Assembly (NCBI GenBank): GCA_009377755.1
Contig: WHTM01000035.1
Span: 1 to 53,243 of the forward strand
Source of the DNA: Hyphomicrobiales bacterium
GTDB lineage: Bacteria > Pseudomonadota > Alphaproteobacteria > Rhizobiales > Xanthobacteraceae
Direction: 5' to 3'
Length of the DNA: 53,243 nucleotides
The notes beneath the pieces are model-generated. The model did no database searches. It was not told the DNA's origin and was given only the letters and a program-made list of their open reading frames with translations. Position numbers and translations under genes: made by a program. This document shows, one piece after another, positions 37,071 through 46,438 of this stretch. Every line of letters begins with the position of its first letter. The stretch's first letter is position 1.

Positions 37071-37105
37071 CGCCGGCCGCACGACTTGCGGAGCCGGCGC
37101 TATTG
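37065..37105. terminator. Bidirectional terminator containing both stop codons
   Basis: CAATAGCGCCGGC and GCCGGCGCTATTG are a perfect 13-bp inverted repeat with a 15-bp loop. The TAG of the RHH gene and the TAG of the AsmA gene are both inside the arms. Confidence 0.7.
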
Positions 37106-40100
37106 GCCTCCAGTGAGATTGTCGAATACCGAAGGCTGCGTCGAACTTGGACGCGGGAGCGGCTCGTGTGGCCGGCTCTGGATAGCGGACCCCCGCGTGC
37201 GGTCCGGGCCGCGGGGGATGCTGCGGATTTCCAGGGGAGCCGGCAGGGGCGGCGCCGGCTCGACCTTCGGCGCCGGAACCGCGAGCGGCCGGCTGGCGGC
37301 CAGCGGCGATGGGATCGAAATCGACGAGATCCAAGAGCCCTGGTCGGGAACGGCAGTCCGCGGAACATCCGGATCCCGGGCCGACGCCGGCTGTGCCGGC
37401 ACGACCGGCGGTGGTGCAAGCGAAGGCAGAACAGGCGCAGGCACGGCCGCTGGTGCGGGTAATGGATTTGTCGGTGTCAAGAAGGGTTGCACTGGCGCAG
37501 GCGTTGGCCCCGATGCCGTTGGCGGGGCGAGGCTGGCCGCCGGCGGCCTGGCTATAGTGGCTCCCCGCGGCGCCGGTTTCCGAGCTTCGACGGCGGGCTT
37601 TCTGACCTGGGGAACGGTTGTCGGCGCGACCGGAACGGCCGCCACCGGCGGCTCCGCTAGGGTTGGAGGCACGGGCGGCGATACCGGCGCCATGGACCCT
37701 GCCGTAGGTGTCGTGGCGCTGGCGGCCGTCCCGAGCCGTTGCGCCGCCTCCTGCTCGCGCACCGCCGTTTCCAATGCCTCCAGCTTCTTCGCCTGCTGAT
37801 CGATTCTGCGGACCGTGAGCCAGCCGGACAGGGCGGAGACGTCGATGGTCCTGTGCGGCGTCGCCACCGGGCCCTTCAGGCCGATGAAAATGTCCGGTCG
37901 CCCGGACGAGCCATCGTTCCGCCGCGAGCCGGTCAGCGTCAGCCGGACATCGATCTGGTTCTGGATCAAATCCAAGTTGCCGGAGGCGGCCAGGTCTGCG
38001 CCGTCGCCTTCGGCGACCGTGTTTGCTGGCCTGACTTGACCGGCATTGATTGTCGCCGTCGTCTCCATGCGCGGGATGCGCAGGCGTCCGCTGTTGAGGG
38101 CCGCCGATACGATGTCGCGGATTTTCGACGTTCCCACCGCGAGTCCTTGATCGGAGGCTCGGACGATGGTGTCGAAGACCACCGGATCGAGGCTTGAGAA
38201 ATATCCATCCTCCAACCTGACGGTCCCTGTCCCGGCGAGCGAGCCGATCAGCGCTTTCGGACTAAGGCCGCGGCCTTCGAGATCCAGCTTCGCCGAAAGC
38301 CGGCCGCCGATCCCCGGGCGCGGATCGCTCGGCAGCACGGCCGCCGCGTCGATTCCCGTGAGTTCGACGTGCGTGCGCACCGCAAGGCCATCTTTGCTGC
38401 GGAGGAAGGAGAGGCGCCCTGCCAATCGGCCGCCGGCAACATGCGCCTCGAAATCGTCGAGCGTGATTTCCGATCCACGGAAAATCAGCGCCGTCCGCAA
38501 TTGGCGTGCCGGCAGCGACGGTGTCAGCTTCGCGCGCATGACCTTCAGGTCGACCCGGCCTTCGAAGCCGGCGAACTGTCCCGGGCCATACGGCTCGGAT
38601 GACCAGCCCGCCGGTATTGCCCGAGCGGCCTTGACCGCCGGCGGCACACCGATGACGGCCGCAATGACCGCGGCGGCATCGAGCGTATCCGCCTCGATCT
38701 GGCCGGCGACCATCGCCCCCGCGGCGAAGTCCAGCGCGAGATTGCCACGCAGTTCGGTCCCCGCCAGCTTTCCCTTCAGGTTGATGAACTTGGCGGCGTG
38801 GTCGCTCAAAGAAACGCGGCTGTGCAAGGTCAGAGGCAGCGGCGCGATGCGGTCGGGCACGCCGCTCAAAGGCCGGATGTCGGCATGGGCGATGTCGAGT
38901 GTCAGGTCGGCACTCGGTCCCAGAGCGTCGCCGATGCGCACCGTCCCGTCCGCCTTGCCGTCGAGTCCGCCGACAAGAATCCTCCCGCTGACACGCATCG
39001 CGTCGCCGGGCTTGCCGGTGGCAACGACATTGGCGAAGCCTGGCTTCCGGTCGACCGCCACGGCCTTGTCGAATCCGAGCAGCGCCGCCAGCGCGCTGCC
39101 ATCGTCGCCGTCCATCTGCGCTTCGAGGCGAACATCGCTGCCGATGAGCGCTGCCATACCGTCGGCCGCGGTCTTGGTTGAATCCTGCTGTGCCTGCCCA
39201 TGCAGACTGGCCCGCAGTCCGCCGACCCGGCCTTCGACCGCAAACCGGACGCTGGTCTTGGCACCCGGCTCCGGCCTGGTGGGCCCGTCAAGCCCCAGCG
39301 TGACGCGAAGCTTGGCTTGCGGCACACGCGCAGCGGCACGACGGAGCGGCTCCTCCGCCGCAGGCGCAAATTTCGCCGCCAGCGCGATGATGCCGTCCAG
39401 GTCGCGCGCTTCGACGTCGAGGGCGAGGTTGCCGCGCGGCGCGGCACCGCTCGTGTCGACGCGGCCGGTAGCCTCCAGGCTGGCACCGCCGAGATCGGCA
39501 ACCGAGAGGCGTTCCACGAGCAGCAACTTGGCGTCGCGTTTCAACCGAGCCTGCACGGTCCTCGCCTCGACGCCAGCAATCTTGGCCCGGTCGACGGCAA
39601 TGCTGAGCACGATTTCGCTCGGCGGCTGCAAAGAGCTGCCGGCACGGGCCGCTTCGGCAAAGCTGTGCAGGGCATCGACATCAAGCTCCGGAGCGCTGAT
39701 CTCGGCTTCGAGACGCGAAGGATTGTCAGCACTCGCGAAGGCATAGCGCAGGCGGCCCTCAACCGCTTTGCGGTCGATGTCCGCTTTCAGTCGCTCGATG
39801 GCGATCTGCCGATGATTCAGCAACACTTCGCCACGCGCCTTGAATGGCCGGATTTGGGTCGCCGGATCGTTGCGCCCGTTGAGCCATGCCGCGAATGCGC
39901 CCGGCTCGTTGGTCTCGATTTTCACCGGCCCGCTGAAACCCATGGACGGCGCCAAGTCGAGCCTGCCGCTGAGATTGACCTGGGTCAGACCCGGGGCGCG
40001 GAACTCGACCCGGTCGAGTATCCAGGCGCCGGCGCCTACCCGCACGTCGGCACCGAACATCTGGACCGCTGCGCCGCCCAGCGTGACGCTGTCGGCGCTG

Positions 40101-41158
40101 ACGCTGAACTCGGCCGGGATCGGCGGAAGCAGCGTGTCGGCGTACGCAGCGATCAGCGTCTTCACCGCATCGGCCGGCAAGCGCGTCGGCGTTTCCGGGG
40201 TCGCGATCAGCCGGTCGAGATCGAGTAGCCGGGCCGAAAGCACGCCCTTGAAACGCGGCTGCCGGCCGAAGCGCAAATCCGCGGTCCCGGTCAGCCGAAC
40301 ACCGCTGTCTTCCGACCCGTACAGGAAATCGATGCGTTCGAGCTTGGCGCCCGCCGCTCCGACGTTGACCCGGCTCGTGAGCCGCCACGGCGGCTTGACC
40401 TTGCTCTCCCCGGTGGCGACGACCAGACTGGCCGGCCGGCTGAGCGCGATAGTGCCTTCGAAGCGCGGCTTGGCCCGCCCGACGATCAGCGAACCTTCGG
40501 CTTCCGCCGCCAGCAGCCGGTCTGACGGGTCCAGGCTTAATCGCACGCGCAGCGTGCCGTCCTCGCCGAGGCGGCCGGCAGCGACGCGATAGCCATAAAG
40601 CTCGCCCGACGCGACAAACGCCCCCTCACCCTTGAACGGCCCGGCCAGCGAGCGCAGGTCGCCATTGAACCAGACCTTGTCGAACGTGGTGCGGCGGCCG
40701 GTCGCGGCATTCACCAGATGCGCGCGGCCGTCCTCGATATTGAGCCGCTCGATCGACAGCGAGTCCGGGACGAAGCCAGCCGACAGTTTCGGCAGATCGA
40801 GGGAACCGGCCGCGTCGATCGCAACGGTGACCTCCGGCCCCGCGACCTGCGCCTCGACGGCGCGCAGCTCGCCGCGCATCAGCGAGCCAAGTGCGAACTC
40901 GATGTTCAGCAGCCGCGCCTGCAGCGTCTGGTCGCCGTTCGGATTGCCGATCTCGAGCCCATGCAGCGTTAGTGACGGCGACGGCAGCAGACGCGCGTCA
41001 ATCGCCCCCTTGACGCGCACCGGCATGCCGACCATGCGGCTCGCCTCGGCCTCGAAGACCGAGCGAAACTGGGTCCAATCCACCAGGAACGGACCGATCA
41101 GCGCCGCGAGCAGCGCGAGGATGATCGCGAACGCAAAACCAAGCAATGTCGTCTGCAC
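37100..41158 (-). CDS. AsmA-family large envelope protein
   Basis: The 1352-residue protein has an N-terminal membrane helix (LLGFAFAIILALLAALIGPFLVDW) and a short AsmA signature region: FRSVFEAEASRMVGMPVRVKGAIDARLLPSPSLTLHGLEIGNP. A long beta-rich periplasmic body follows, and the last 200 residues are a Pro/Ala-rich tail. AsmA-like proteins are thought to span the envelope and help move lipids to or organise the outer membrane. The AsmA C-terminal region is recognisable around residues 1020-1140 (LDLEGRGLSPKALIGSLAGTGTVRLEDGYFSSLDPVVFDTI). A GTG at 41158, with GGAG 5 bp before it, is preferred to the GTG two codons earlier. It converges with the RHH gene. Confidence 0.88.
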   Translation of the reverse strand: MQTTLLGFAFAIILALLAALIGPFLVDWTQFRSVFEAEASRMVGMPVRVKGAIDARLLPSPSLTLHGLEIGNPNGDQTLQARLLNIEFALGSLMRGELRAVEAQVAGPEVTVAIDAAGSLDLPKLSAGFVPDSLSIERLNIEDGRAHLVNAATGRRTTFDKVWFNGDLRSLAGPFKGEGAFVASGELYGYRVAAGRLGEDGTLRVRLSLDPSDRLLAAEAEGSLIVGRAKPRFEGTIALSRPASLVVATGESKVKPPWRLTSRVNVGAAGAKLERIDFLYGSEDSGVRLTGTADLRFGRQPRFKGVLSARLLDLDRLIATPETPTRLPADAVKTLIAAYADTLLPPIPAEFSVSADSVTLGGAAVQMFGADVRVGAGAWILDRVEFRAPGLTQVNLSGRLDLAPSMGFSGPVKIETNEPGAFAAWLNGRNDPATQIRPFKARGEVLLNHRQIAIERLKADIDRKAVEGRLRYAFASADNPSRLEAEISAPELDVDALHSFAEAARAGSSLQPPSEIVLSIAVDRAKIAGVEARTVQARLKRDAKLLLVERLSVADLGGASLEATGRVDTSGAAPRGNLALDVEARDLDGIIALAAKFAPAAEEPLRRAAARVPQAKLRVTLGLDGPTRPEPGAKTSVRFAVEGRVGGLRASLHGQAQQDSTKTAADGMAALIGSDVRLEAQMDGDDGSALAALLGFDKAVAVDRKPGFANVVATGKPGDAMRVSGRILVGGLDGKADGTVRIGDALGPSADLTLDIAHADIRPLSGVPDRIAPLPLTLHSRVSLSDHAAKFINLKGKLAGTELRGNLALDFAAGAMVAGQIEADTLDAAAVIAAVIGVPPAVKAARAIPAGWSSEPYGPGQFAGFEGRVDLKVMRAKLTPSLPARQLRTALIFRGSEITLDDFEAHVAGGRLAGRLSFLRSKDGLAVRTHVELTGIDAAAVLPSDPRPGIGGRLSAKLDLEGRGLSPKALIGSLAGTGTVRLEDGYFSSLDPVVFDTIVRASDQGLAVGTSKIRDIVSAALNSGRLRIPRMETTATINAGQVRPANTVAEGDGADLAASGNLDLIQNQIDVRLTLTGSRRNDGSSGRPDIFIGLKGPVATPHRTIDVSALSGWLTVRRIDQQAKKLEALETAVREQEAAQRLGTAASATTPTAGSMAPVSPPVPPTLAEPPVAAVPVAPTTVPQVRKPAVEARKPAPRGATIARPPAASLAPPTASGPTPAPVQPFLTPTNPLPAPAAVPAPVLPSLAPPPVVPAQPASARDPDVPRTAVPDQGSWISSISIPSPLAASRPLAVPAPKVEPAPPLPAPLEIRSIPRGPDRTRGSAIQSRPHEPLPRPSSTQPSVFDNLTGGQ

Positions 41159-41336
41159 GGCCACTCCGGTGCAGGAAAATCGAATCCGACGCTAGACACG
41201 AATATCGGGTGCAGCCCGATCACTGAAAAGGGTCCGGCGGCGGCAGTCCGCCGTCACGCGCCCTTTGCGCAGCCTATGCCATGTTTGACGGCGATTCTGT
41301 GTCCGCGCAACGATTTACGTCTTCCCGATCTTAATC

Positions 41337-42740
41337 TTACATGGCCGGGATGATCTTGCCGGGATTGAGGATATTGTCGGGATCGAGCGCCCGCTTGATG
41401 GCCCGCATGGCAGCAAGCGCCTCCGGCCCGTGCTCGGCAAGCAGATATTTCATCTTGCCCTGTCCCACCCCGTGCTCGCCGGTGCAGGTGCCGTCCATCG
41501 CCAGCGCCCGCTCGACCAGCCGTTCCAAAAGCGCCTCGGTCTTCTTGATTTCCGCCTGATCCTGCATGTCGACCAGCAGCGTCACGTGGAAATTGCCGTC
41601 GCCCACGTGTCCGGCGATCGGCCCCAGGAACCCGGCCTCCGCGATGTCGCGCTGGGTTTCCGTCACGCACTCGGCAAGCCGCGAAATCGGCACGCAGACG
41701 TCGGTGGCGAGCGGCATGGCACCGGGGCGCAGCGCCCGCCCTGCCCAATAGGCATCATGGCGCGCCTGCCACAGCCGGGTGCGGTCCTCCGGCTTGGTTG
41801 CCCATTCGAACGGCCCGCCGCCGAGCTCCGCGGCGATCTCGCCGAACCGGCGCGACTGCTCGGCGACGCCTTCGGCGGTGCCGTGGAATTCAACGAACAG
41901 CATCGGCGTTTCTGGCAGCGTCAGCTTGGAATAGGAGTTCGACGCCCGCACCTGCAATGCGTCGAGCAGTTCGATACGCGCCACCGGGATACCGGCCTGG
42001 ATGGTGAGGATGGTGGCGTTGCAGGCCGCCTCGACCGTCGGAAACGGGCAGATGCCCGAGGCGATCGCTTCCGGAATGCCGGTGAGCTTGAGGGTCAGTT
42101 CGGTGATGATGCCGAGCGTACCTTCCGAACCAACGATCAGACGCGTGAGGTCGTAGCCGGACGCCGATTTTTTCGCCCGCCGCGCCGTCTGCATCACCTC
42201 GCCTTTAGCTGTGATCACCTTCAGAGCCAGCACATTATCCTTCATGGTGCCGTAGCGCACGGCGTTGGTGCCGGAGGCGCGCGTCGCCGCCATGCCGCCG
42301 AGCGAGGCGTCCGCGCCCGGATCGATTGGGAAGAAAACGCCCTGGTCGCGCAGGTGCTCGTTGAGGGCTTTTCGGGTGATGCCCGGCTCGATCACGCAGG
42401 TGAGGTCCTCGGCCTGGACCGACAGCACTCGGTTCATGTCGCGGAAATCGACCGAGATGCCGCCCGAGGGTGCGTTGAGCTGCCCTTCCAGCGACGTGCC
42501 GGTGCCGTACGGAATGACCGGCACGCGGTGCTTGGCACATAGGCGGACGATATCCTGCGCATCCTCCGTCGATTGCGGGAATACGACCGCGTCCGGCGGC
42601 TGGTTGGCGACCCAGGTCAACGTATTGCCGTGCTGGTCGCGCACCGCCTGCGAGGTGACGAGGCGGTTGCCGAATTGCGCCGCAAGGCCGGCGATCACCG
42701 TCCGGACCGCATCAGGTCTGCTGTCGCCAGGGCTTGGCAT
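41337..42740 (-). CDS. FAD-linked oxidase, D-lactate/glycolate dehydrogenase type
   Basis: The 467-residue flavoenzyme has an N-terminal FAD-binding domain with PVIPYGTGTSLEGQLNAPSGGISVDF (about residues 73-98), DPGADASLGGMAATRASGTNAVRYG and SGYDLTRLIVGSEGTLGIIT. The C-terminal oxidase domain ends GTCTGEHGVGQGKMKYL...DPDNILNPGKIIPAM. It resembles D-lactate dehydrogenase (cytochrome) and GlcD and would oxidise a 2-hydroxy acid. Next on the same strand lies a Bug protein with a 63-bp gap, which may supply the substrate. Which acid it uses is not visible in sequence. Confidence 0.88.
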   Translation of the reverse strand: MPSPGDSRPDAVRTVIAGLAAQFGNRLVTSQAVRDQHGNTLTWVANQPPDAVVFPQSTEDAQDIVRLCAKHRVPVIPYGTGTSLEGQLNAPSGGISVDFRDMNRVLSVQAEDLTCVIEPGITRKALNEHLRDQGVFFPIDPGADASLGGMAATRASGTNAVRYGTMKDNVLALKVITAKGEVMQTARRAKKSASGYDLTRLIVGSEGTLGIITELTLKLTGIPEAIASGICPFPTVEAACNATILTIQAGIPVARIELLDALQVRASNSYSKLTLPETPMLFVEFHGTAEGVAEQSRRFGEIAAELGGGPFEWATKPEDRTRLWQARHDAYWAGRALRPGAMPLATDVCVPISRLAECVTETQRDIAEAGFLGPIAGHVGDGNFHVTLLVDMQDQAEIKKTEALLERLVERALAMDGTCTGEHGVGQGKMKYLLAEHGPEALAAMRAIKRALDPDNILNPGKIIPAM

Positions 42741-42803
42741 CGATGAGTCCTGCGATCGTCAATCGAAGCGTTCGTAGCGGTGGATGCGCTCGTTCAGGAT
42801 ATC

Positions 42804-43781
42804 CTACTGCTGCGGCTTAAATCCCGACGCCTTCACCGCTGGCCCCCACAAGGCCGAATCGTCCTTCTGGATCTTGGCAAGCTCGGCTGCCGTAGTCCCG
42901 GTCGGCTTGAGGCCGAAAGCGAGCAGCTTGGCATTAATGTCCGGTGCCTGCGCCGCCGCTGCGATCACCTTGCTGTAGCGGTCGATCACCCCTTGCGGCG
43001 TCTTGGCGGGCGCGAACATACCGTACCAGCCGGTCGCCTGGAGGCCGTAGCCGGCTTCGCGGAAGGTCGGCACCTCGGGAAGGAACGGCGAGCGCTGCTG
43101 GTCGGACGTCGCCAACACGCGAACCTTGCCCGCCTTGTGCATCTGCACGAGATCGGACGTGGTCGTGACCATCATCGGGATGTGCCCGGCGATCACGTCG
43201 GTGAGGGCTGCGGCCGACCCCCGGTAGGCCACGTAGCGCAAATCGAGCGCGGCAGCGCGCCCGAACATGACCCCGAGGAAATTCGGCAATGTTCCGGCGG
43301 CGGGCACGCCGTAATTGGCCTTGCCCGGATTGGCCTTGGCCCAGGCGACCAGGTCCTTGAGCGAGGTCACCCCCAGTTGCGTCCCGACCGCAATGCCGAA
43401 ATCGAACGTGCCGAGTTGCGAGACCGCCACGAAATCGTTGATCGGATCGTAGTCGAGCGACTTGTAGACATGCTGGTAGACCGACATCGGCGCTATCGGA
43501 GTCAGCAGCAGGGTCGAGCCGTCCGGCGCCGCGTTCTTGACCGCCTGCACGCCGATGCGGCCGCCGCCGCCGGTGCGGTTCTCGACGATCACGGTGCGGT
43601 TAAGGCCGGCATGCATCTTCTCGGCGATTAGCCGCGCCAAGGCGTCACCGGAGCCGCCCGGTGAGAACGGGAAGATGATGCGGATCGGCTGCTCGCTCAC
43701 CTGAGCCTGCGCGGGCGTCAACACAGCGCCGACCACAGTCATGGCAACAAATGCGGTACGCAGCCAACCACGGCAATTCAT
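42804..43781 (-). CDS. Bug/TctC-type periplasmic substrate-binding protein
   Basis: The 325-residue protein has a signal peptide (MNCRGWLRTAFVAMTVVGAVLTPAQA, cleaved before QVSEQ) and the Bug family body: PIRIIFPFSPGGSGDALARLIAEKM, VIVENRTGGGGRIGVQAVKNAAPDGSTLLL, AYRGSAAALTDVIAGHIPMM and PTFREAGYGLQATGWYGMFAPAKTP. Bug proteins bind carboxylates and aromatic acids for TctAB permeases or for sensing. No TctAB genes lie beside it; the nearest are at 30.7-32.7 kb. Between the flavin oxidase and the sulfatase genes on the same strand, it fits a catabolic cluster. Confidence 0.88.
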   Translation of the reverse strand: MNCRGWLRTAFVAMTVVGAVLTPAQAQVSEQPIRIIFPFSPGGSGDALARLIAEKMHAGLNRTVIVENRTGGGGRIGVQAVKNAAPDGSTLLLTPIAPMSVYQHVYKSLDYDPINDFVAVSQLGTFDFGIAVGTQLGVTSLKDLVAWAKANPGKANYGVPAAGTLPNFLGVMFGRAAALDLRYVAYRGSAAALTDVIAGHIPMMVTTTSDLVQMHKAGKVRVLATSDQQRSPFLPEVPTFREAGYGLQATGWYGMFAPAKTPQGVIDRYSKVIAAAAQAPDINAKLLAFGLKPTGTTAAELAKIQKDDSALWGPAVKASGFKPQQ

Positions 43782-43832
43782 CTTACCCTCCCGTTATCGC
43801 GGACTCCCCCGGACGGTTCGCCCGCCGCGGCG

Positions 43833-45482
43833 TCACGGCCGACCCTGCAGGTAACCGCACCAAAATTCATCTGGAATCTCGGACTCGTCCCACACGCCGA
43901 TCAGGATCCCCCGGCGCATCGCCTTGCCCCGCATGTCGCGGATCTGCTGCTCCGACCGGGTCGTGCGTTGCGAGAGCCGCAGACCCCATTGCGAAAGCGC
44001 CGCAGCAAGCCGTGCGCGTTCGGCCTCGCATGCGGGATCGGCGCCAAGGTCGCGCAGCTCGTTCGGATCGCTCACCATGTCGAACAGCATCGGCCGGAAG
44101 CCGATGGCATGCACGTATTTCCAGCGCGTGCCGGCCACCATGAACAGCCGCGCATCGCGCGGCGCGACGCCGAGCTTCACGGCCGTCGGTGACAGCGAGT
44201 AGTCGTATTCGCTGACGGCAAATTCACGCCACGTGGCCGGCTCGTCGCCATGCAGCCACGGCAACAGCGAGCGGCCTTCGAGCCGGTGCGACTGCTCGGC
44301 CGGGTCGGCGCCGAGCGCGTCGAGGAAGGTCGGCGCGAGATCGATCGTTTCCACCAGCGCGTCGCAGGTCGAGCCGCGCGAGTCGTCCGCTTCGGGCGAC
44401 GGATCGTAGACGATCAGCGGGATTTTCACCGAAGGCTCGTGGAACAGGTCCTTCTCGCCCATCCAATGATCGCCGAGATAGTCCCCATGATCGGAGGTGA
44501 ACACGATCATCGTGTTCTCGGACAGGCCGCGCTCCTGCATGAAGCGGAACAGGATACCGAGCTGATCGTCGATCTGCTTGATCAGGCCCATGTAGACCGG
44601 GATCACCTCGCGGCGCACCTCCTCGCGCGCGAACGAGCGGCTCACCCGGTGTGCCATGAACTCCCGGTAGACCGGATGCGGGTCGGCGCGCTCGCCCTCC
44701 GAACGAACGGCGGGGATCACGTCGTCCGGGCCATACATGTCGTTGTAAGGCGCCGGCGCGACATAGGGCCAATGCGGCTTGATATAAGACAGATGCAAGC
44801 ACCACGGCGCGTCGCCGGCCTCAGTGATAAAGTCCATGGCACGGCGCGTCATATAGGGCGTTTCGGAATCCTCATCGCTGACGCGCGCCGGCTTGCGCGC
44901 ATGCCGCATCGCCCATCCCGAGGCGAGTTGATTGCCCTCGCCCGCCGCGGCATTCGCCCAGTCGTGCCAGGGATTATCGCCTGGATAGCCCTTGTCGTTG
45001 AGATAGCGGTTGTAGCGTGGCTGGCGCGGATCGTAGCGTCCGTCGGGGCCGACGGCGTGCAGACCGTCGTCACGTTCACAGGGGTCGAAGCCGCATTCGG
45101 AAACGCGCACGCCGATGATGGATTGGGGATCGATGCCGAGCCGCTCCATTCCTTCGGTATCCGCCTGCATGTGGGTCTTGCCGACCAGCACGGTCTGCAC
45201 GCCGAGCGGGCGCAGGTAGTCGCCGAGCGTCATTTCGCCGGCCTTGAGCGGGAAGCCGTTCCAGGCCGCGCCGTGCGACTGCACATAGCGGCCGGTGTAG
45301 AAGCACATGCGCGAGGCGCCGCAGATCGGCGACTGCACATAGGCGCGCGTGAAGCGCACGCCGCGCGCAGCCAACGCGTCGATATTCGGCGTATGCAGCT
45401 TGGGATGCCCGGCGCAGGACAGATAGTCCCAGCGCAACTGGTCGCACATGATGAAGAGGATGTTCTTGGTGCGTCGGTTCAT
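43833..45482 (-). CDS. Sulfatase/phosphonate-hydrolase family protein (alkaline phosphatase superfamily)
   Basis: The 549-residue hydrolase has NILFIMCDQLRWDYL (metal-binding Asp), HTPNIDALAARGVRFTRAYVQSPICGASRMCFYTGRY with the modified-Cys motif C54-G-A-S-R, VFTSDHGDYLGDHWMGEKDLFHEPSVKIPLIVYDP (second metal site) and a Tyr/Trp-rich C-terminal region. A formylglycine made from C54 would be the nucleophile. Sulfate-ester and phosphonate-monoester hydrolases share this layout and the sequence does not settle which. ATG 45482 begins MNRRTKN; upstream readings would pass through palindrome A2. No signal peptide is seen, so it is likely cytoplasmic. Confidence 0.88.
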   Translation of the reverse strand: MNRRTKNILFIMCDQLRWDYLSCAGHPKLHTPNIDALAARGVRFTRAYVQSPICGASRMCFYTGRYVQSHGAAWNGFPLKAGEMTLGDYLRPLGVQTVLVGKTHMQADTEGMERLGIDPQSIIGVRVSECGFDPCERDDGLHAVGPDGRYDPRQPRYNRYLNDKGYPGDNPWHDWANAAAGEGNQLASGWAMRHARKPARVSDEDSETPYMTRRAMDFITEAGDAPWCLHLSYIKPHWPYVAPAPYNDMYGPDDVIPAVRSEGERADPHPVYREFMAHRVSRSFAREEVRREVIPVYMGLIKQIDDQLGILFRFMQERGLSENTMIVFTSDHGDYLGDHWMGEKDLFHEPSVKIPLIVYDPSPEADDSRGSTCDALVETIDLAPTFLDALGADPAEQSHRLEGRSLLPWLHGDEPATWREFAVSEYDYSLSPTAVKLGVAPRDARLFMVAGTRWKYVHAIGFRPMLFDMVSDPNELRDLGADPACEAERARLAAALSQWGLRLSQRTTRSEQQIRDMRGKAMRRGILIGVWDESEIPDEFWCGYLQGRP

Positions 45483-45688
45483 GAGTGGATTGACCGCATT
45501 TTTCTCCGCCCGGTCCGCTCCCGTGGACGCGAGTGGTGATGTCCGGCAGGACCGTCCAACAAGCGGCGTGACCGGCGGACCGCACGGAGGAAGGGTGGAG
45601 GTCGACAGTAACACGCGCCGCATCCGCATGCACAACCGAAGGCCTTGCATGCATAGGCTCGGCGCAATTGACATGTCGAACCGAGCCT

Positions 45689-45763
45689 CTAGTGCCCCGC
45701 TTCCGAAGTTCGTGATACGTTGCAGCATCCTCTGACACGAACTTCGGAAGCAAAGGGCACTAG
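45689..45763. repeat. Long palindrome, type A, copy A2
   Basis: 75 bp: CTAGTGCCCC-GCTTCCGAAGTTCGTG, a 21-bp loop, then CACGAACTTCGGAAGC-AAAGGGCACTAG. It is collinear with A1 at 33788. Only 13 bp separate it from B2, and the separating sequence (CAAGCCTATGATT) resembles that before B1 (CAACTATATGATT). Confidence 0.87.
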
Positions 45764-45776
45764 CAAGCCTATGATT

Positions 45777-45854
45777 CTAGTGCCGCTTTCGATTTGAAGT
45801 TCCTGAATGAGATTGCGGCAAGTGGTGCAGGAACTTCAAATCGGCGGCACTAAG
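45777..45854. repeat. Long palindrome, type B, copy B2
   Basis: 78 bp: CTAGTGCCGC-TTTCGATTTGAAGTTCCTG, a 22-bp loop, then CAGGAACTTCAAATCGGCGGCACTA. It abuts the IS200-type element on its right. Confidence 0.87.
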
Positions 45855-45957
45855 TATCCCCCGGCAGAGCCGGGGGCTTTATTGATTGGGCCGCTCGAAG
45901 CGGCGATGGGGTCGCTAACGCGACCCCGGTTTGTTTGGGCCACCTGAAGGTGGCCGG

Positions 45958-46389
45958 TCAACGCCACAGATTCAACTGATCCAGACGCTTGTCCTCTTGC
46001 TCCTGGTTCCTGATGTACTCCCGGATTGCCGCTTCGTCGCGTCCCACCGTGGAGACGAAGTATCCTCTGGCCCAGAAGTGTTGCCCCGTAAAATTGCGCT
46101 TTCTCTCTCCGTAAACACGAGCCAAGTGGATCGCGCTCTTGCCTTTGATAAACCCGATCACCTGCGAGACCGCATACTTCGGTGGGATCGAGATCATCAT
46201 ATGAACATGATCCGGCATCAGATGGCCTGCCTCGACCTTGCTTTCCTTCTGCGCCGCAAGTTTGCGGAACACCTCTCCCAAATGGCGTCTCAGTTCGCCG
46301 TAGAGCGTCTTCCTGCGGTATTTGGGAATGAAGACCACGTGATATTTGCACTCCCATCTGCTGTGGCTTAGGCTTTCGGACCCGTCCAT
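45958..46389 (-). CDS. tnpA: IS200-family TnpA transposase
   Basis: The 143-residue HUH transposase (Y1 type) moves the element as single-stranded DNA. It has YHVVFIPKYRRKTLYG at the start, the HUH metal motif H61-V-H63 in HLMPDHVHMMISIPPK, and the nucleophile Tyr125 in AAIREYIRNQEQEDKRLDQ. It is full length. Its ribosome-binding site (GGGAG) lies in one arm of an inverted repeat (46392-46401 with 46429-46438) that would hide it, a known device that keeps IS200 expression very low. Gene and ends seem intact. Confidence 0.93.
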   Translation of the reverse strand: MDGSESLSHSRWECKYHVVFIPKYRRKTLYGELRRHLGEVFRKLAAQKESKVEAGHLMPDHVHMMISIPPKYAVSQVIGFIKGKSAIHLARVYGERKRNFTGQHFWARGYFVSTVGRDEAAIREYIRNQEQEDKRLDQLNLWR

Positions 46390-46391
46390 CG

Positions 46392-46438
46392 TGAAACTCC
46401 CTTTCGTGTGCGTGGTGGCTCACGAGTCGGGAGTTTCA
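46392..46438 (-). promoter_or_regulatory. Hairpin sequestering the tnpA ribosome-binding site
   Basis: On the minus strand TGAAACTCCC and GGGAGTTTCA pair perfectly around a 27-nt loop. The second arm includes GGGAG, the ribosome-binding site 3-5 bp before the tnpA ATG. Confidence 0.7.

Noticed and set aside
38166-39746. 526-codon plus-strand frame
   Set aside because: Antisense of the AsmA-family gene; Ser/Pro/Arg-rich shadow.
44250-45539. 429-codon plus-strand frame
   Set aside because: Antisense of the sulfatase-family gene.
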